Shown here: piece by piece, positions 8,385 through 17,664 of the stretch
Position numbering within the stretch: the stretch's first letter is position 1
How the letters are laid out: each line of letters starts with the position of its first letter
Assembly (NCBI RefSeq): GCF_000472525.1
Contig: NZ_KI421431.1
Coordinates: 194,987-258,986 of the forward strand
From: Paraburkholderia dilworthii
Lineage (GTDB): Bacteria; Pseudomonadota; Gammaproteobacteria; Burkholderiales; Burkholderiaceae
Length of the DNA stretch: 64,000 nucleotides
Direction of reading: 5' to 3'
Made by a program: the position numbers and the translations under genes
The notes under the pieces: model-generated
Database searches by the model: none
Seen by the model: the letters and a program-made list of their open reading frames with translations, nothing else
Told to the model about the DNA's origin: nothing

Positions 8385-9164
8385 ATGTACCTACACATCA
8401 TCGGCACGAACGTGCGCCTGCTCGGCTCCATGCATCTCTTTCCCGCGTCGAGCCGCAGAACGCCGCCGTGGGTCGAGCAAGCCTATGACTGGGCCGAAAC
8501 GTTGGTCTTCGAATCCGACCCGCCGACCATTCTGCCTTTCCTGAAAGCCGATCCTCAGAGTGGTGCGCAACGCCTCGCGCCTCTGCTTTGCGCCGATGCA
8601 TGGACCCGTCTGCAAGCGGCATGGCCCGCTGAAGGGCCGTTGGCGCCGTTTGCCGATCTGCATCCGTGGGCCGCACTGATCGTCGCGCCTACGTTGTTCC
8701 AGCAGCTTGTCGAAGGCGTCGAGCCGCGCATGCTCCGCTGGGCGATTGGGCAGGGTAAGCCGTATGAGTATCTGGAGACAGCGCGCGAAGTGGCTAGTGT
8801 GCTCGAATCGATTCCGCTCGATGCAGTTGGCGCGGCGCTCGCGGTGCTAATGGCCGACCTGAGCGAGCCGCAGCGCACGCTCGAGCGCATGCATGCAGCG
8901 TGGCTCGGCGGCGACCTGTCAGCCGTGCATCGCATCGCCGTCGAATCGCCGATGTTCAATCTGCCCGAGATACGGCACGCGATTCTGGATGCCCGCAATC
9001 TCATGTGGGCTGAGCGCGTGAGCGCGTTGCTCGCGCGACCTGAAAGAACCTTGGTTGTGATAGGTGCGCTGCATCTATGCGGACCGGGTAACCTCGTTGA
9101 ACATCTCGCGCGACCCGTCCAGGCGGTCTTTGAAGCCGGTGCGTGCGTAAAATCGCAGGGTTGA
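8385..9164 (+). CDS. TraB/GumN family protein
   Basis: A 259-residue protein related to the TraB/GumN/PrgY group, which is proposed to be metallohydrolase-like. It shows the family pair of motifs: GSMH near the N-terminus (residues 14-17) and GALHLCGPGN near the C-terminus, plus an acidic FESD after the first motif. Unlike many GumN proteins it has no signal peptide, so it is probably cytoplasmic. Substrate and pathway are unknown. The start is ATG 8385; no strong ribosome-binding site is seen. Confidence 0.75.
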   Translation: MYLHIIGTNVRLLGSMHLFPASSRRTPPWVEQAYDWAETLVFESDPPTILPFLKADPQSGAQRLAPLLCADAWTRLQAAWPAEGPLAPFADLHPWAALIVAPTLFQQLVEGVEPRMLRWAIGQGKPYEYLETAREVASVLESIPLDAVGAALAVLMADLSEPQRTLERMHAAWLGGDLSAVHRIAVESPMFNLPEIRHAILDARNLMWAERVSALLARPERTLVVIGALHLCGPGNLVEHLARPVQAVFEAGACVKSQG

Positions 9165-9236
9165 GAAGCCTCGAATCGCCAGGGAATCAGCCGGATCTCC
9201 ACCCGCAGTTTCGCGAGACGGTTTCAGGGGACACAC

Positions 9237-9561
9237 ATGCATGCGCCACCGACACCCGGCAACGCGAGCACACGTCTCGACACCTTGCGCGCGCTGAATA
9301 TTCTCGACAGTTCGCCCGAAGAGCGCTTCGACCGCCTGACGCGGCTCGCAAAGCGTCTATTCGGCGTGCCCATCGCGCTCGTGAGTCCCGTCGACGCAAA
9401 CCGGCAATGGTTCAAGTCGTGTGTTGGCCTGTCGGTGAACGAGACTTCCGCGCGATGTGTCTTTCTGCGGGCATGCAATCCTGTTCACGATTGCTTCCCG
9501 CGATGTACAGCCACAAGCAGGCGTCGAAGGCGCGCGCCGGGCGGGGCGCGTAAGTACCTGA
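9237..9561 (+). pseudogene. Decayed GAF-domain sensor gene
   Basis: The first 70 codons from ATG 9237, preceded by AGGGGA, match the N-terminus of GAF sensor proteins (LDTLRALNILDSSPEERFDR, then VDANRQWFKSCVGL). The next conserved element, FCGHAIL, is present at about 9456-9476 but in another frame; a minimum of two small indels is needed to reach it. That frame ends at the TGA of 9559-9561, well short of a full GAF domain. The remnant is therefore frameshifted and truncated. What the original gene carried after the GAF domain cannot be told. Confidence 0.6.
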
Positions 9562-9641
9562 CTGGTTCGATGCCGTGGTGCGCGGCATAATCGTGCATTC
9601 GCCGCCGTCGGTAACGGCGCGCTTCTTTCTAAAAGCCTGTC

Positions 9642-10184
9642 ATGACCAAACCGCAACTTACCGCCGCCGCGAGGCTCGCGGAACTCGAATGGCGTTGGAA
9701 GACGTTCGATGAGCTCACGAGCACCGAGGTCTACGCGATGCTGGCCGCGCGTAGCGCCGTCTTCGTGATCGAGCAGAACTGTCTGTATGGCGATATCGAC
9801 GGTCTCGATATCGACGCCTGGCATTTACTCGCATTCGGCGCGACTACTGACGCAACTGCAAACGCTAACCCAACCGCAACGGCTATTACGCGTACAACGC
9901 GGCCACCGTTGGCCGGCTATTTGCGCGTGCTTCTACCCGACGCCGACGATCGCGATATCCGCATCGGCCGTGTGCTGACAACTGCGCAATTTCGCGGCAT
10001 CGGTCTGGGTAATGCAATGCTGGATCGCGCGATCGCGCATATTCGCAAGCAGTGGCCCGGCACGCCGATTCGCTTGCATGCGCAGGCGCATCTGCAACGT
10101 TTCTACGGCGCGTTTGGTTTTGCGCCGGTGTCCGGGATTCACGAAGAGGACGGCATCCCGCACGTCTGGATGCGTTCGGCCTAG
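9642..10184 (+). CDS. GNAT family N-acetyltransferase, ElaA-like
   Basis: A 180-residue protein resembling ElaA, a GNAT-fold protein of unknown substrate. The hallmark stretch (LAARSAVFVIEQNCLY, about residues 35-50) is followed by DGLDIDAWHL, and the acetyl-CoA loop RGIGLGNAML is near residue 122. A threonine/alanine-rich stretch at about residues 68-87 looks like a lineage-specific loop. It stands alone between a decayed gene and the convergent copper operon. Confidence 0.85.
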   Translation: MTKPQLTAAARLAELEWRWKTFDELTSTEVYAMLAARSAVFVIEQNCLYGDIDGLDIDAWHLLAFGATTDATANANPTATAITRTTRPPLAGYLRVLLPDADDRDIRIGRVLTTAQFRGIGLGNAMLDRAIAHIRKQWPGTPIRLHAQAHLQRFYGAFGFAPVSGIHEEDGIPHVWMRSA

Positions 10185-10237
10185 GCGTCCTGGCCGCGAT
10201 CAGCAAGAGATCGGCGAGACGTACGTTCTCCGACACA

Positions 10238-11134
10238 TCAGCGGTGACCGCGGGCCGTCGACGAAGCCGCGCTCGCAGTTGCTGCCGCGGTTGCACTCGC
10301 CACTGTCGCACGCCGTTCGCCACGCACGCGTCCGCGTGCGGAGAGGCGCATCCAGTGACGCAACGCCACGAGCGCGCCGATCACGCTCATCATCGAGCCG
10401 GGGATCCACAGAAGCAGGCCGCCGATCTGTTGATCGCGCATCGGACTAAGCCACGTGAACGCGCGGCCGCAGATCGAATAGATCGGATATAGCTCACGCG
10501 GCGTAAAGAAGATGAACGCGCCGAGGATGATCTGCGGCGGAATCGCGGCGATCACCACCAGCACGCGCTTGCCGGGCGACAAACGCGCGGGCGGCGCCGG
10601 ACGCGGATCGAGCACGAGCCACCAGAACAGCAGGCCGTCAATCACCATGCTCCAGTTCATCACGCGATAAAGCCGCCAGTCGAGCATCGCGACAAAATGG
10701 ACCGGCGACATCAGCCAGAAGTAAATCAGGCCAACGAACAATGTCACCGCGACGACCGGATGCATGACGACATCGAGCAGCTTGCGCACGAACGGCATAG
10801 CAAGCGCGGGCCGCACGAAACGCCGGCGCCAGTTGAACGGAATGCCCGCACGCAATGCCGCGCCAGGATACGACAGCGCGATAAAGAAAGGTCCGAGATG
10901 ATGCAGCACGAGATGCTGCGCGCGATGCATGAAAAACTCATGCTCGAAGAAATAGTCGAGACGCGTGTGCAACGCGACGTACAAGGCCACCAGCCCGAAC
11001 CAGAAAGAAACGCGCCGCGCCACCGATAGCTTCGCCTTGCGTGCGCCGCGCACGAACAGAATCGCGGGCAGCAGCAGGGCGATGACGACCGTCGGTGAAA
11101 ATTCCCAGGGATCGAGCCAGTAGAGCAGGTTCAT
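10238..11134 (-). CDS. ctaG: Cytochrome c oxidase assembly factor, caa3-type CtaG
   Basis: A polytopic inner-membrane protein of 298 residues from the CtaG family linked to copper insertion into haem-copper oxidases. Histidines cluster in FEHEFFMHRAQHLVLHHLG (about residues 67-85), and several hydrophobic segments are evident. The C-terminus is an alanine/arginine-rich tail. It is the last gene of sco-pcuC-ctaG, 28 bases after pcuC, so all three probably act together in copper delivery to cytochrome oxidase. It is not the Cox11-type CtaG. Confidence 0.85.
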   Translation of the reverse strand: MNLLYWLDPWEFSPTVVIALLLPAILFVRGARKAKLSVARRVSFWFGLVALYVALHTRLDYFFEHEFFMHRAQHLVLHHLGPFFIALSYPGAALRAGIPFNWRRRFVRPALAMPFVRKLLDVVMHPVVAVTLFVGLIYFWLMSPVHFVAMLDWRLYRVMNWSMVIDGLLFWWLVLDPRPAPPARLSPGKRVLVVIAAIPPQIILGAFIFFTPRELYPIYSICGRAFTWLSPMRDQQIGGLLLWIPGSMMSVIGALVALRHWMRLSARGRVRGERRATVASATAAATASAASSTARGHR

Positions 11135-11162
11135 TGCGGCGAATCGTCGTGACGTGCCGTGC

Positions 11163-11636
11163 TCACTTGGCCTGCGCGGGCGACTTCACCGCGAACGGTG
11201 TGTCGAGCGCTGCGCCGTCGGAGAACTTCAGTGTCAGATGCACGGTGTCGCCAGGCGCGATCTTGTGCTTCGCGTTTTCGAGCATCACGTGATAGCCGCC
11301 GGGCGCGATAGCAACCTGGCCGTGCGCGGGCACCGTCAGCTTGTCGACCATCACCATCTTCTGCGACGAACCGTTCGAGACGGTCTGATGCAGCATCGCG
11401 TCGCCGTAATCGCTGCTCGAAATATCGACGAGATCGACGGGCTTGTCGCCGGAATTCACGAGCGTCACATAGCCGGCCGCGGGCAGGTTGTTCGGCAGCC
11501 AGCGCACCCATGCATTTTTCGCGGCAATCGCCGGCGCGCCGGCGGCGTGGGCGCTAGCCGCGAAAGCGAGCGAGAGGGCGAAGGCGCCAGCAAGAGCGGA
11601 AAGCGTGCGGGTTCTGATCGTTGTGATCTGTGTCAT
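11163..11636 (-). CDS. Periplasmic copper chaperone PCu(A)C
   Basis: Binds Cu(I) in the periplasm and delivers it to the CuA site of cytochrome oxidase, usually together with Sco. The 157-residue protein has a signal peptide cleaved near AHA (about residue 31). It matches the copper motif H-X10-M-X21-H-X-M exactly: H83, M94, H116 and M118. It starts 9 bases after the sco stop, a tight operon. Its presence between sco and ctaG is a strong contextual confirmation. Confidence 0.94.
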   Translation of the reverse strand: MTQITTIRTRTLSALAGAFALSLAFAASAHAAGAPAIAAKNAWVRWLPNNLPAAGYVTLVNSGDKPVDLVDISSSDYGDAMLHQTVSNGSSQKMVMVDKLTVPAHGQVAIAPGGYHVMLENAKHKIAPGDTVHLTLKFSDGAALDTPFAVKSPAQAK

Positions 11637-11645
11637 GGTTTAAGG

Positions 11646-12398
11646 TCAGGAGCGTTGATCGACGATGCGGCGCAGGTCGGCTGCGATCGCATCGGGCGTG
11701 TCGTGATCGGTGGCGAGCAGGCGCGCGCGGCCTTGCGCGTCGAACACGTAGACGGCGGAACTATGAGTGACTTCGTAACTGCCATTGGGGTCGCGCTTTT
11801 CCATCTGATACGCAACGCGGTAGCGTTTCGCGAGCGATTCGATCTGCCAGTCGGTGCCGGTCAGTCCCTCGGCGTGCTCCGGGTCGAACGCGCCGACGTA
11901 GTCGTGCAAGGCGTGCGGTGTGTCGCGCGCCGGATCGACGGTAATGAAGAGGATGCGCACCTTCTGGGCGTCGGGGCCGAGTTTGCCTAGCACCTGCATC
12001 AGCCGGCTCATGGTTTCCGGGCAAACGTCCGGGCAATGCGTGTAGCCGAAATAGACAAGCGCCGCGCGGCCCTTGAACGAATCGCCGTTGACGGGACGGC
12101 CGTCGTCGGCGGTCAGCGTGAAGTCGAGGTCGGGCAAATGGCCGCTCACGTTCGTCAGATGCCACGGCTCTGCGCGATTCGTGCAGCCGGCAAGCGAGAT
12201 CATGGCCAGGAGCGCGCCGATGGCGACCGTCGACGCAAACCCGCGTGCGCGGTGGCCGGCGCGGGGCGGTGACGCCGGATTCGGTTGCAACCGTCGCAAT
12301 GAGAGGATCGGGAACAAAGCAGGTATCAATGACTCGATTGAAGAGCGGCGCGATGCATGGTCGCCGCTCGCGTTCTCGCTGCGCCGAAACCTGAACAT
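11646..12398 (-). CDS. SCO1/SenC family copper-thioredoxin lipoprotein
   Basis: Assembly factor for the CuA centre of cytochrome oxidase, with a thioredoxin fold. The CPDVCP motif gives C122 and C126, and the third copper ligand is probably H212 in VTHSSAVYVFD. A lipobox (ISLAGC, C72) points to membrane anchoring. The N-terminus before the lipobox is long, so the true start may be downstream of ATG 12398; a TTG at 12452 and TTGs nearer the lipobox are alternatives. First gene of the copper-delivery operon. Confidence 0.9.
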   Translation of the reverse strand: MFRFRRSENASGDHASRRSSIESLIPALFPILSLRRLQPNPASPPRAGHRARGFASTVAIGALLAMISLAGCTNRAEPWHLTNVSGHLPDLDFTLTADDGRPVNGDSFKGRAALVYFGYTHCPDVCPETMSRLMQVLGKLGPDAQKVRILFITVDPARDTPHALHDYVGAFDPEHAEGLTGTDWQIESLAKRYRVAYQMEKRDPNGSYEVTHSSAVYVFDAQGRARLLATDHDTPDAIAADLRRIVDQRS

Positions 12399-12709
12399 GT
12401 GCTTGCGGCGGCGAGCGTTTGCGATAGTGGACAAAAATCGTCGTAACGCCAATGGCTCATGTGGGTGCGACTGTATCGCAAAATGACGGAAGGCGTCGCT
12501 CGCGGCCTACGGCGCGCGGTTTGCGAGGCAATATGACGCACATGGCTGAAAGCTGTCTGAAGCCAGACCGTTTCCATTTTGAACGCAATTCGAGCGAGCA
12601 CGGCGCCGTCCTGCTCGCGGTACGGCCTGGTTTCTCGAAAAATTGATCGATGCGCGGTAAGATGCGCACACTTTTCCGGCTGCAAAAGGCCGAAAGGCAA
12701 AATTACCCG

Positions 12710-13459
12710 ATGCAAGCACTTCCGGCTTTCCTGTCTCCGAGCGAGACCGCGTTTTTCTTCGATTTCGACGGCACGCTCGTCGAACTCGCGCCCACGCCGG
12801 ACGGCGTGCAGGTGCAACCTCGCGTCATCGAACTCCTCACCGACCTGCGACGCCTGACGAACGGCGCGGTCGCGGTGGTGTCGGGGCGCGGCATCGACAG
12901 TATCGACGCGTTTCTTGGCATGCCCGATCTGCCGATTGCGGGTCTGCATGGCGCCGAACGGCGCGACGCGAACGGCGACACGCAACGCATCGGCTTTCAC
13001 GACGAGCGGCTTTTGCGCATGGAGCAGGTGCTGGCTGACGTGGTCAACGCCAATCCCGGCATGCTGCTCGAGATCAAGGGCGCCGCGCTTGCGCTGCACT
13101 ACCGCAATGCGCCGGACCGTGAGCCAGTCGCGCGCGAGGCGTCCGAGCGGCTCGTCGCGGATTATCCGAACTCGTACGTGTTGCAGCCGGGCAAGATGGT
13201 CTATGAGATCAAACCGAAAGACGTCGACAAGGGCCGCGCAATGCGCGCATTCCTCGACGAACCGCCGTTCGTCGGACGCAAGGCCGTTTTTGCGGGCGAC
13301 GACCTGACCGACGAAAAGGGCTTTGCCGTCGTCAACGAGCGCGACGGACTGTCGATCAAGGTCGGCGCGGGCGACACGACCGCGCGAGCGCGCGTCGAGT
13401 CCGTGACTGCGTTGCTCGACTGGCTCGAAACGGTAGTTGCGGCGGCGCGTGGCGGATGA
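12710..13459 (+). CDS. otsB: Trehalose-6-phosphate phosphatase
   Basis: Removes phosphate from trehalose-6-phosphate to give trehalose, a compatible solute. The 249-residue HAD-family enzyme has the nucleophile motif DFDGTL at residues 18-23, VSGRG (motif II region) and GDDLTDE near the C-terminus. ATG 12710 (MQALPAFLSPSE) is taken as start; the in-frame sequence before it is not family-like. otsA follows 82 bases later, so the order is phosphatase first. Confidence 0.96.
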   Translation: MQALPAFLSPSETAFFFDFDGTLVELAPTPDGVQVQPRVIELLTDLRRLTNGAVAVVSGRGIDSIDAFLGMPDLPIAGLHGAERRDANGDTQRIGFHDERLLRMEQVLADVVNANPGMLLEIKGAALALHYRNAPDREPVAREASERLVADYPNSYVLQPGKMVYEIKPKDVDKGRAMRAFLDEPPFVGRKAVFAGDDLTDEKGFAVVNERDGLSIKVGAGDTTARARVESVTALLDWLETVVAAARGG

Positions 13460-13541
13460 CGGCCGCATCGTCCAGCGCACGACGCTCATACCGCGCATCA
13501 AGTAGTGCGACAACACCATATTGCATCGGGGACAGCGCTTC

Positions 13542-15002
13542 ATGAGCCGACTGATTATCGTTTCGAACCGGGTTGCGCCGATCTCCGAGGGCGGTCCGGC
13601 GGCGGGCGGTCTGGCGGTCGGCGTGTACGACGCGCTCAAGGAGACCGGCGGCATGTGGTTTGGCTGGAGCGGCGATGTGCTGAGCTCCGGCCAGCCGCAG
13701 ATCAAACTCGAAGAGCGTGGCCCGGTGGCTTTCGCGACCATCGCGCTGATGCGCCGCGACTACGATCAGTACTATCGCGGCTTTTCGAACGCAACGCTGT
13801 GGCCGGCTTTTCACTACCGCGCCGATCTGCTGCAGTACGACCGGCACGACTTCGAGGGTTATTGCCGCGTGAACGCGTGGCTCGCGCAGCAACTGGTGCC
13901 GCTGCTGCGTGAAGACGATGTGATCTGGGTCCACGACTACCACCTGATTCCATTCGCCGAGGCGCTGCGCGCGGCCGGCGTGAAGAATCGCATTGGCTTT
14001 TTCCTGCACATTCCGTTTCCCGCTTCGCAGGTGCTGCTCGCCGTGCCGCCGCATCTCGAACTGGTCCAGGCCCTCTGTTCGTTCGATCTGCTCGGCTTTC
14101 AGACTGCGCCCGATCTGCGCGCGTTCTGCGATTACATCGTCAACGAGGCGAACGGCACGGTCGACGCGTCGCCGTCCGGGCCGCTCGCGATTCATGCGTT
14201 TGGCCGCACGTTGCGCGCGGCGGCTTACCCGATTGGCGTCTATCCGGACGAGATCGCCGAACTCGCGAAGGCGGGTGAGCGCGGCAAGCCGGTGCGCACG
14301 ATGAAAGCGACGCTGCATTCGCGCAAGCTGATCATGAGCGTGGATCGTCTCGATTATTCGAAGGGACTGGTCGAGCGTTTCCGCGCATTTGAGCGCTTGT
14401 TGGAGCACGCCACGGCACAACGCAACAAAGTGTCGTTCCTGCAGATCGCGCCGCCGACCCGCGCCGACATGCACGCCTACCAGGACATCCGTCTGCAACT
14501 GGAAGGGGAGTCGGGTCGCATCAACGGACGCTTCGCGGAACTGGACTGGACGCCGATTCTGTATATCCACAAACAATACGAACGCTCGGTGCTTGCTGCG
14601 CTCTTTCGTACCGCGCATGTCGGCTACGTAACGCCGCTGCGCGACGGGATGAACCTCGTCGCGAAGGAATACGTGTCGGCGCAGGACCCGGAGAATCCAG
14701 GCGTGCTTGTGTTGTCGCGCTTTGCGGGCGCGGCACAGGAGCTAGACGGCGCGCTGATCGTGAATCCCGTGGACATCGACGGCATGGCCGATGCGCTTGC
14801 GAGAGCGCTCGACATGCCGCTCGCGGAGCGCCAGGCGCGTCATCGGGACATGATGGCGCAATTGCGCGAGAACAATGTTTCCGTCTGGCGCGACAACTTC
14901 ATGCGCGATCTGCAGAGCGCCGGTGGTGCAACGCGCACCAGGAGCGGGCGAGCGCGTGCCGGCTCGGGGAAGAAAACCGCAAACGAGGTTCTGGCGAGCT
15001 AG
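13542..15002 (+). CDS. otsA: Trehalose-6-phosphate synthase
   Basis: GT20 enzyme that joins UDP-glucose and glucose-6-phosphate to trehalose-6-phosphate. The 486-residue protein begins with the family motif RLIIVSNRVAP and has the glycine-rich loop GGPAAGGLAVG, WVHDYHL, HIPFP and RLDYSKG. ATG 13542 directly precedes the conserved start. A basic, glycine-rich tail of about 30 residues follows the catalytic domain. Second gene of otsBA; a bidirectional terminator follows. Confidence 0.97.
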   Translation: MSRLIIVSNRVAPISEGGPAAGGLAVGVYDALKETGGMWFGWSGDVLSSGQPQIKLEERGPVAFATIALMRRDYDQYYRGFSNATLWPAFHYRADLLQYDRHDFEGYCRVNAWLAQQLVPLLREDDVIWVHDYHLIPFAEALRAAGVKNRIGFFLHIPFPASQVLLAVPPHLELVQALCSFDLLGFQTAPDLRAFCDYIVNEANGTVDASPSGPLAIHAFGRTLRAAAYPIGVYPDEIAELAKAGERGKPVRTMKATLHSRKLIMSVDRLDYSKGLVERFRAFERLLEHATAQRNKVSFLQIAPPTRADMHAYQDIRLQLEGESGRINGRFAELDWTPILYIHKQYERSVLAALFRTAHVGYVTPLRDGMNLVAKEYVSAQDPENPGVLVLSRFAGAAQELDGALIVNPVDIDGMADALARALDMPLAERQARHRDMMAQLRENNVSVWRDNFMRDLQSAGGATRTRSGRARAGSGKKTANEVLAS

Positions 15003-15054
15003 CAACGTTGAGCCGGGATTAGATAGGCGCTTTGGCGTCGTTACAAGCCGCAAA

Positions 15055-15087
15055 ACAAAAAAGCCGCTCGATCAAGCGGCTTTTTTG
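15055..15087. terminator. Bidirectional terminator between otsA and the ABC exporter
   Basis: AGCCGCT (15062-15068) pairs with AGCGGCT (15075-15081). A-rich sequence lies before and TTTTTT after the hairpin, so it can stop both convergent genes. Confidence 0.9.
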
Positions 15088-15124
15088 TTGGTCGCTGAAC
15101 GCGCCCGTGTCTACGGCACGCGGT

Positions 15125-17038
15125 TCAGATCACATGCTGTTCGTCCACTTTCTTCCCGCCCACGTGCAGCGTGGCCCCCTTGCCGTATTGTTTCGAGAGC
15201 AGGTCCCGATACAGTCCGGGGCGCACACGCAACTCTTCGGGGCTGCCGTCGTCGATCACCTTGCCCGCGCTCATCACGATGATGCGGTCGAAGTTGTTCA
15301 ACGTGGACAGACGGTGCGCGATCGCGATCACCGTGCGACCCACCATCAGCCGGTCGAGCGCTTTCTGGATGGCTTCTTCCGATGCGCTGTCGAGCGCCGA
15401 CGTGGCTTCGTCGAGCAGCAGGATCGGCGCGTTCTTCAGGATGGCGCGCGCAATGGCGATGCGCTGACGCTGTCCGCCCGACAGCTTCACGCCACGATCG
15501 CCGACGATCGTATCGAAGCCTTCGGGCATCGCCTCGATAAAGTCCGTGCAGCGCGCTTCGCGCGCAGCGGCCAGCACTTCTTCGCGGGTTGCCTCGGGGC
15601 GGCCGTAAGCAATGTTCTCGTACACCGTGCGATGGAACAGCGAAATATCTTGCGGCACGAGCGCAATCGCATGGCGCAGGCTGTCCTGCGTGATCGTGGC
15701 GATGTCCTGTCCGTCGATCTTGATCGCGCCGCCCTGCGTTTCATAGAAACGCTGTAGCAGCGCGAGCACCGTCGACTTGCCCGCACCGGACTTGCCGATC
15801 AGCCCGACGCGCTGCCCCGGCTCGATATGCAGATCGAAATGATCGAGAATCGGCCGGCGCCGCGGATAGGCAAACGTCACGCTTTCGAAATCGACGCGGC
15901 CGCCTTGCGGCACCAGTTCGGTCGCGCCGTCGCGGTCGGGCATGCCATGCGGCTCCAGCAACGTGCGCACGGCTTCCGCGAGACGGGCCACGTGCTGCGT
16001 GACATCCACCAGCGCGACTGCCAGATCGCGCGTGCCGTGCAGGATGGTGAAGCCGAGCGAGCTGACGAGCACGATGTCGCCCGAGGTCGCTTTACCCTGA
16101 TCCCACAGCACGAGCGCCCAGCCAAGCAGGCCCGCCGACAGCAGCGCGGTGATCACCGCGTGCAGCAGGCGCAGCTTTTCCAGATACAGCAGGCTTTGCT
16201 GGCGCGCGTCCATCTCGGCCTTGACCGTTGCGCCGAAGCGCTGCTGTTCGCGAAACGTCATGCCGAAGGCGCGCACGAGGCCCATGTTGCTGATCACGTC
16301 GACGAGTTCGCCGTCCACCGAGGCTGCCTTGGTCGCGAAATGGTGGTGGCGCGCCGAGCCGCGCCCAGCAAGCTTGTACAGCACGACCGACAGAATCGCC
16401 GAGCACAGCATCAGGCCGCCTGCCATCAGCGGGTTCACCGCGATGATCATGAAGATCGCGCCGAGCACGGCGATGCACGGTGGCAGCACGTTCCAGGCAG
16501 TGGTGTTTTCGGCGGTGTAGACGGCGTTCGAGGTCGCGGTGATCCGGCTTGCCAGCATGCCGGGCTGCTTCTCGGAGTAATAGGTCGGCGAATGTCCGCT
16601 CAGATACTGAAACAGGTCGCGCCGCAAGTCGCCGGTCACGGCGACGAACGTGTGGGCCGCGACCCAGCCGCCCACACGCCACAGCAGGTTGTCCGCCGCG
16701 ATCAGACCGACGAGGATCGCGAACGCGCCCCACAGCGGACCGGGATGGTGCCTGCCCGTGCCGAGTACATCGATAAGATGCTTGATCGCATATTGCGAAG
16801 CGAGCGCACAGCCCACGGCCGCTATCACGCTGCACAACACGGTCGCATGAGCGAGCGGATGACGGCGGATAAAACGGAAAAGGAACGCAAGCGGCCTGTG
16901 CGCATAGCTCGCGAGCTTGGCGTTCTGGGCGTTGCGCTGGGCGATGGTCGAATGTTCCAATTGATCGTGAGGTTGTGTGGTTCGGGGGTGTGCATGCAAG
17001 GCATGGGCCACGCGAAAAAAGTTTCGCGGCGAAGCCAA
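15125..17038 (-). CDS. ABC exporter, fused membrane and ATPase domains (MsbA-like)
   Basis: Half-transporter of up to 637 residues: six-helix membrane domain, then ATPase domain with Walker A GKSGAGKS, signature LSGGQRQR, Walker B ILLLDEATSALD and the switch histidine in IAHRLST. Substrate is unknown; homology to MsbA-type exporters suggests a lipid or glycolipid but does not prove it. There is no ATG in the first 100 codons. TTG 17038 is the longest option and TTG 16960 (before EHSTIAQRN) a plausible shorter one. It is divergent from the GT4 gene. Confidence 0.88.
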   Translation of the reverse strand: MASPRNFFRVAHALHAHPRTTQPHDQLEHSTIAQRNAQNAKLASYAHRPLAFLFRFIRRHPLAHATVLCSVIAAVGCALASQYAIKHLIDVLGTGRHHPGPLWGAFAILVGLIAADNLLWRVGGWVAAHTFVAVTGDLRRDLFQYLSGHSPTYYSEKQPGMLASRITATSNAVYTAENTTAWNVLPPCIAVLGAIFMIIAVNPLMAGGLMLCSAILSVVLYKLAGRGSARHHHFATKAASVDGELVDVISNMGLVRAFGMTFREQQRFGATVKAEMDARQQSLLYLEKLRLLHAVITALLSAGLLGWALVLWDQGKATSGDIVLVSSLGFTILHGTRDLAVALVDVTQHVARLAEAVRTLLEPHGMPDRDGATELVPQGGRVDFESVTFAYPRRRPILDHFDLHIEPGQRVGLIGKSGAGKSTVLALLQRFYETQGGAIKIDGQDIATITQDSLRHAIALVPQDISLFHRTVYENIAYGRPEATREEVLAAAREARCTDFIEAMPEGFDTIVGDRGVKLSGGQRQRIAIARAILKNAPILLLDEATSALDSASEEAIQKALDRLMVGRTVIAIAHRLSTLNNFDRIIVMSAGKVIDDGSPEELRVRPGLYRDLLSKQYGKGATLHVGGKKVDEQHVI

Positions 17039-17664
17039 TGCTTCGCATTGTAAACACGCAAAAGCGATTGCGCCCTGCGTATCCGGGCTTTTGGCGCGAT
17101 TGATGTCGCGATGGACGTGCGCGGTCCACCTTCTTGCTCGACTCAGTGCAGCGGCAGTGGTTCGGGCGGGTCGCGGAACGTTTCAGGATATAATTACAAA
17201 TTGCATTCAGCCGGGGCGCTGCATTCTCTTCAACGCGTGCCGGCAAGCTTGCCGCAAGAACTTACAAAGGCCGCCAGACGAGCCGGGGCACAATGCAGGT
17301 GGCAGCCAGTCGCTACTGTAGAACTGTCTTGGAAAACAAGGGTTTGCAAAGTGTATCTCCCTTGTAACAACGTAAAGACTTTGAAATGTTGCGGCGCGGC
17401 GTGAATCCCGGCACCGATAATGCATGCGCTACAAGCCACCGAAATTTCTGACAGTTTGTCAACGTCGGTAACGTTCACGCGTTTACCGCAGATGCGCGGA
17501 CGGTCAAGTTCGTCCGGGCTTTTAAAACTGAAGCGATCTATCGCCGGAATTCTCGAAAGAATCAGGCCCGCGCCGGCGTGTCCGGCCCCGCGACCTGGCG
17601 AGCAAGCGAGTCGCTTTTACCAAACGCAGTACTTTTGCCGGTTTTTTACGAGGAGTTCTTCATT
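17039..17664. other. Divergent intergenic region, ABC exporter / GT4
   Basis: About 625 bases with no supported gene. It contains a TATAAT at 17190-17195 and other AT-rich patches, so divergent promoters are likely, but no -35/-10 pair could be settled. No terminator-type hairpin was found. The ribosome-binding site of the GT4 gene (GAGGAG) is at its right edge. Confidence 0.5.

Noticed and set aside
17190-17195. TATAAT in the ABC exporter/GT4 gap as a GT4 promoter
   Set aside because: It is 470 bases from the GT4 start and no matching -35 was found, so it is not called as a separate promoter.
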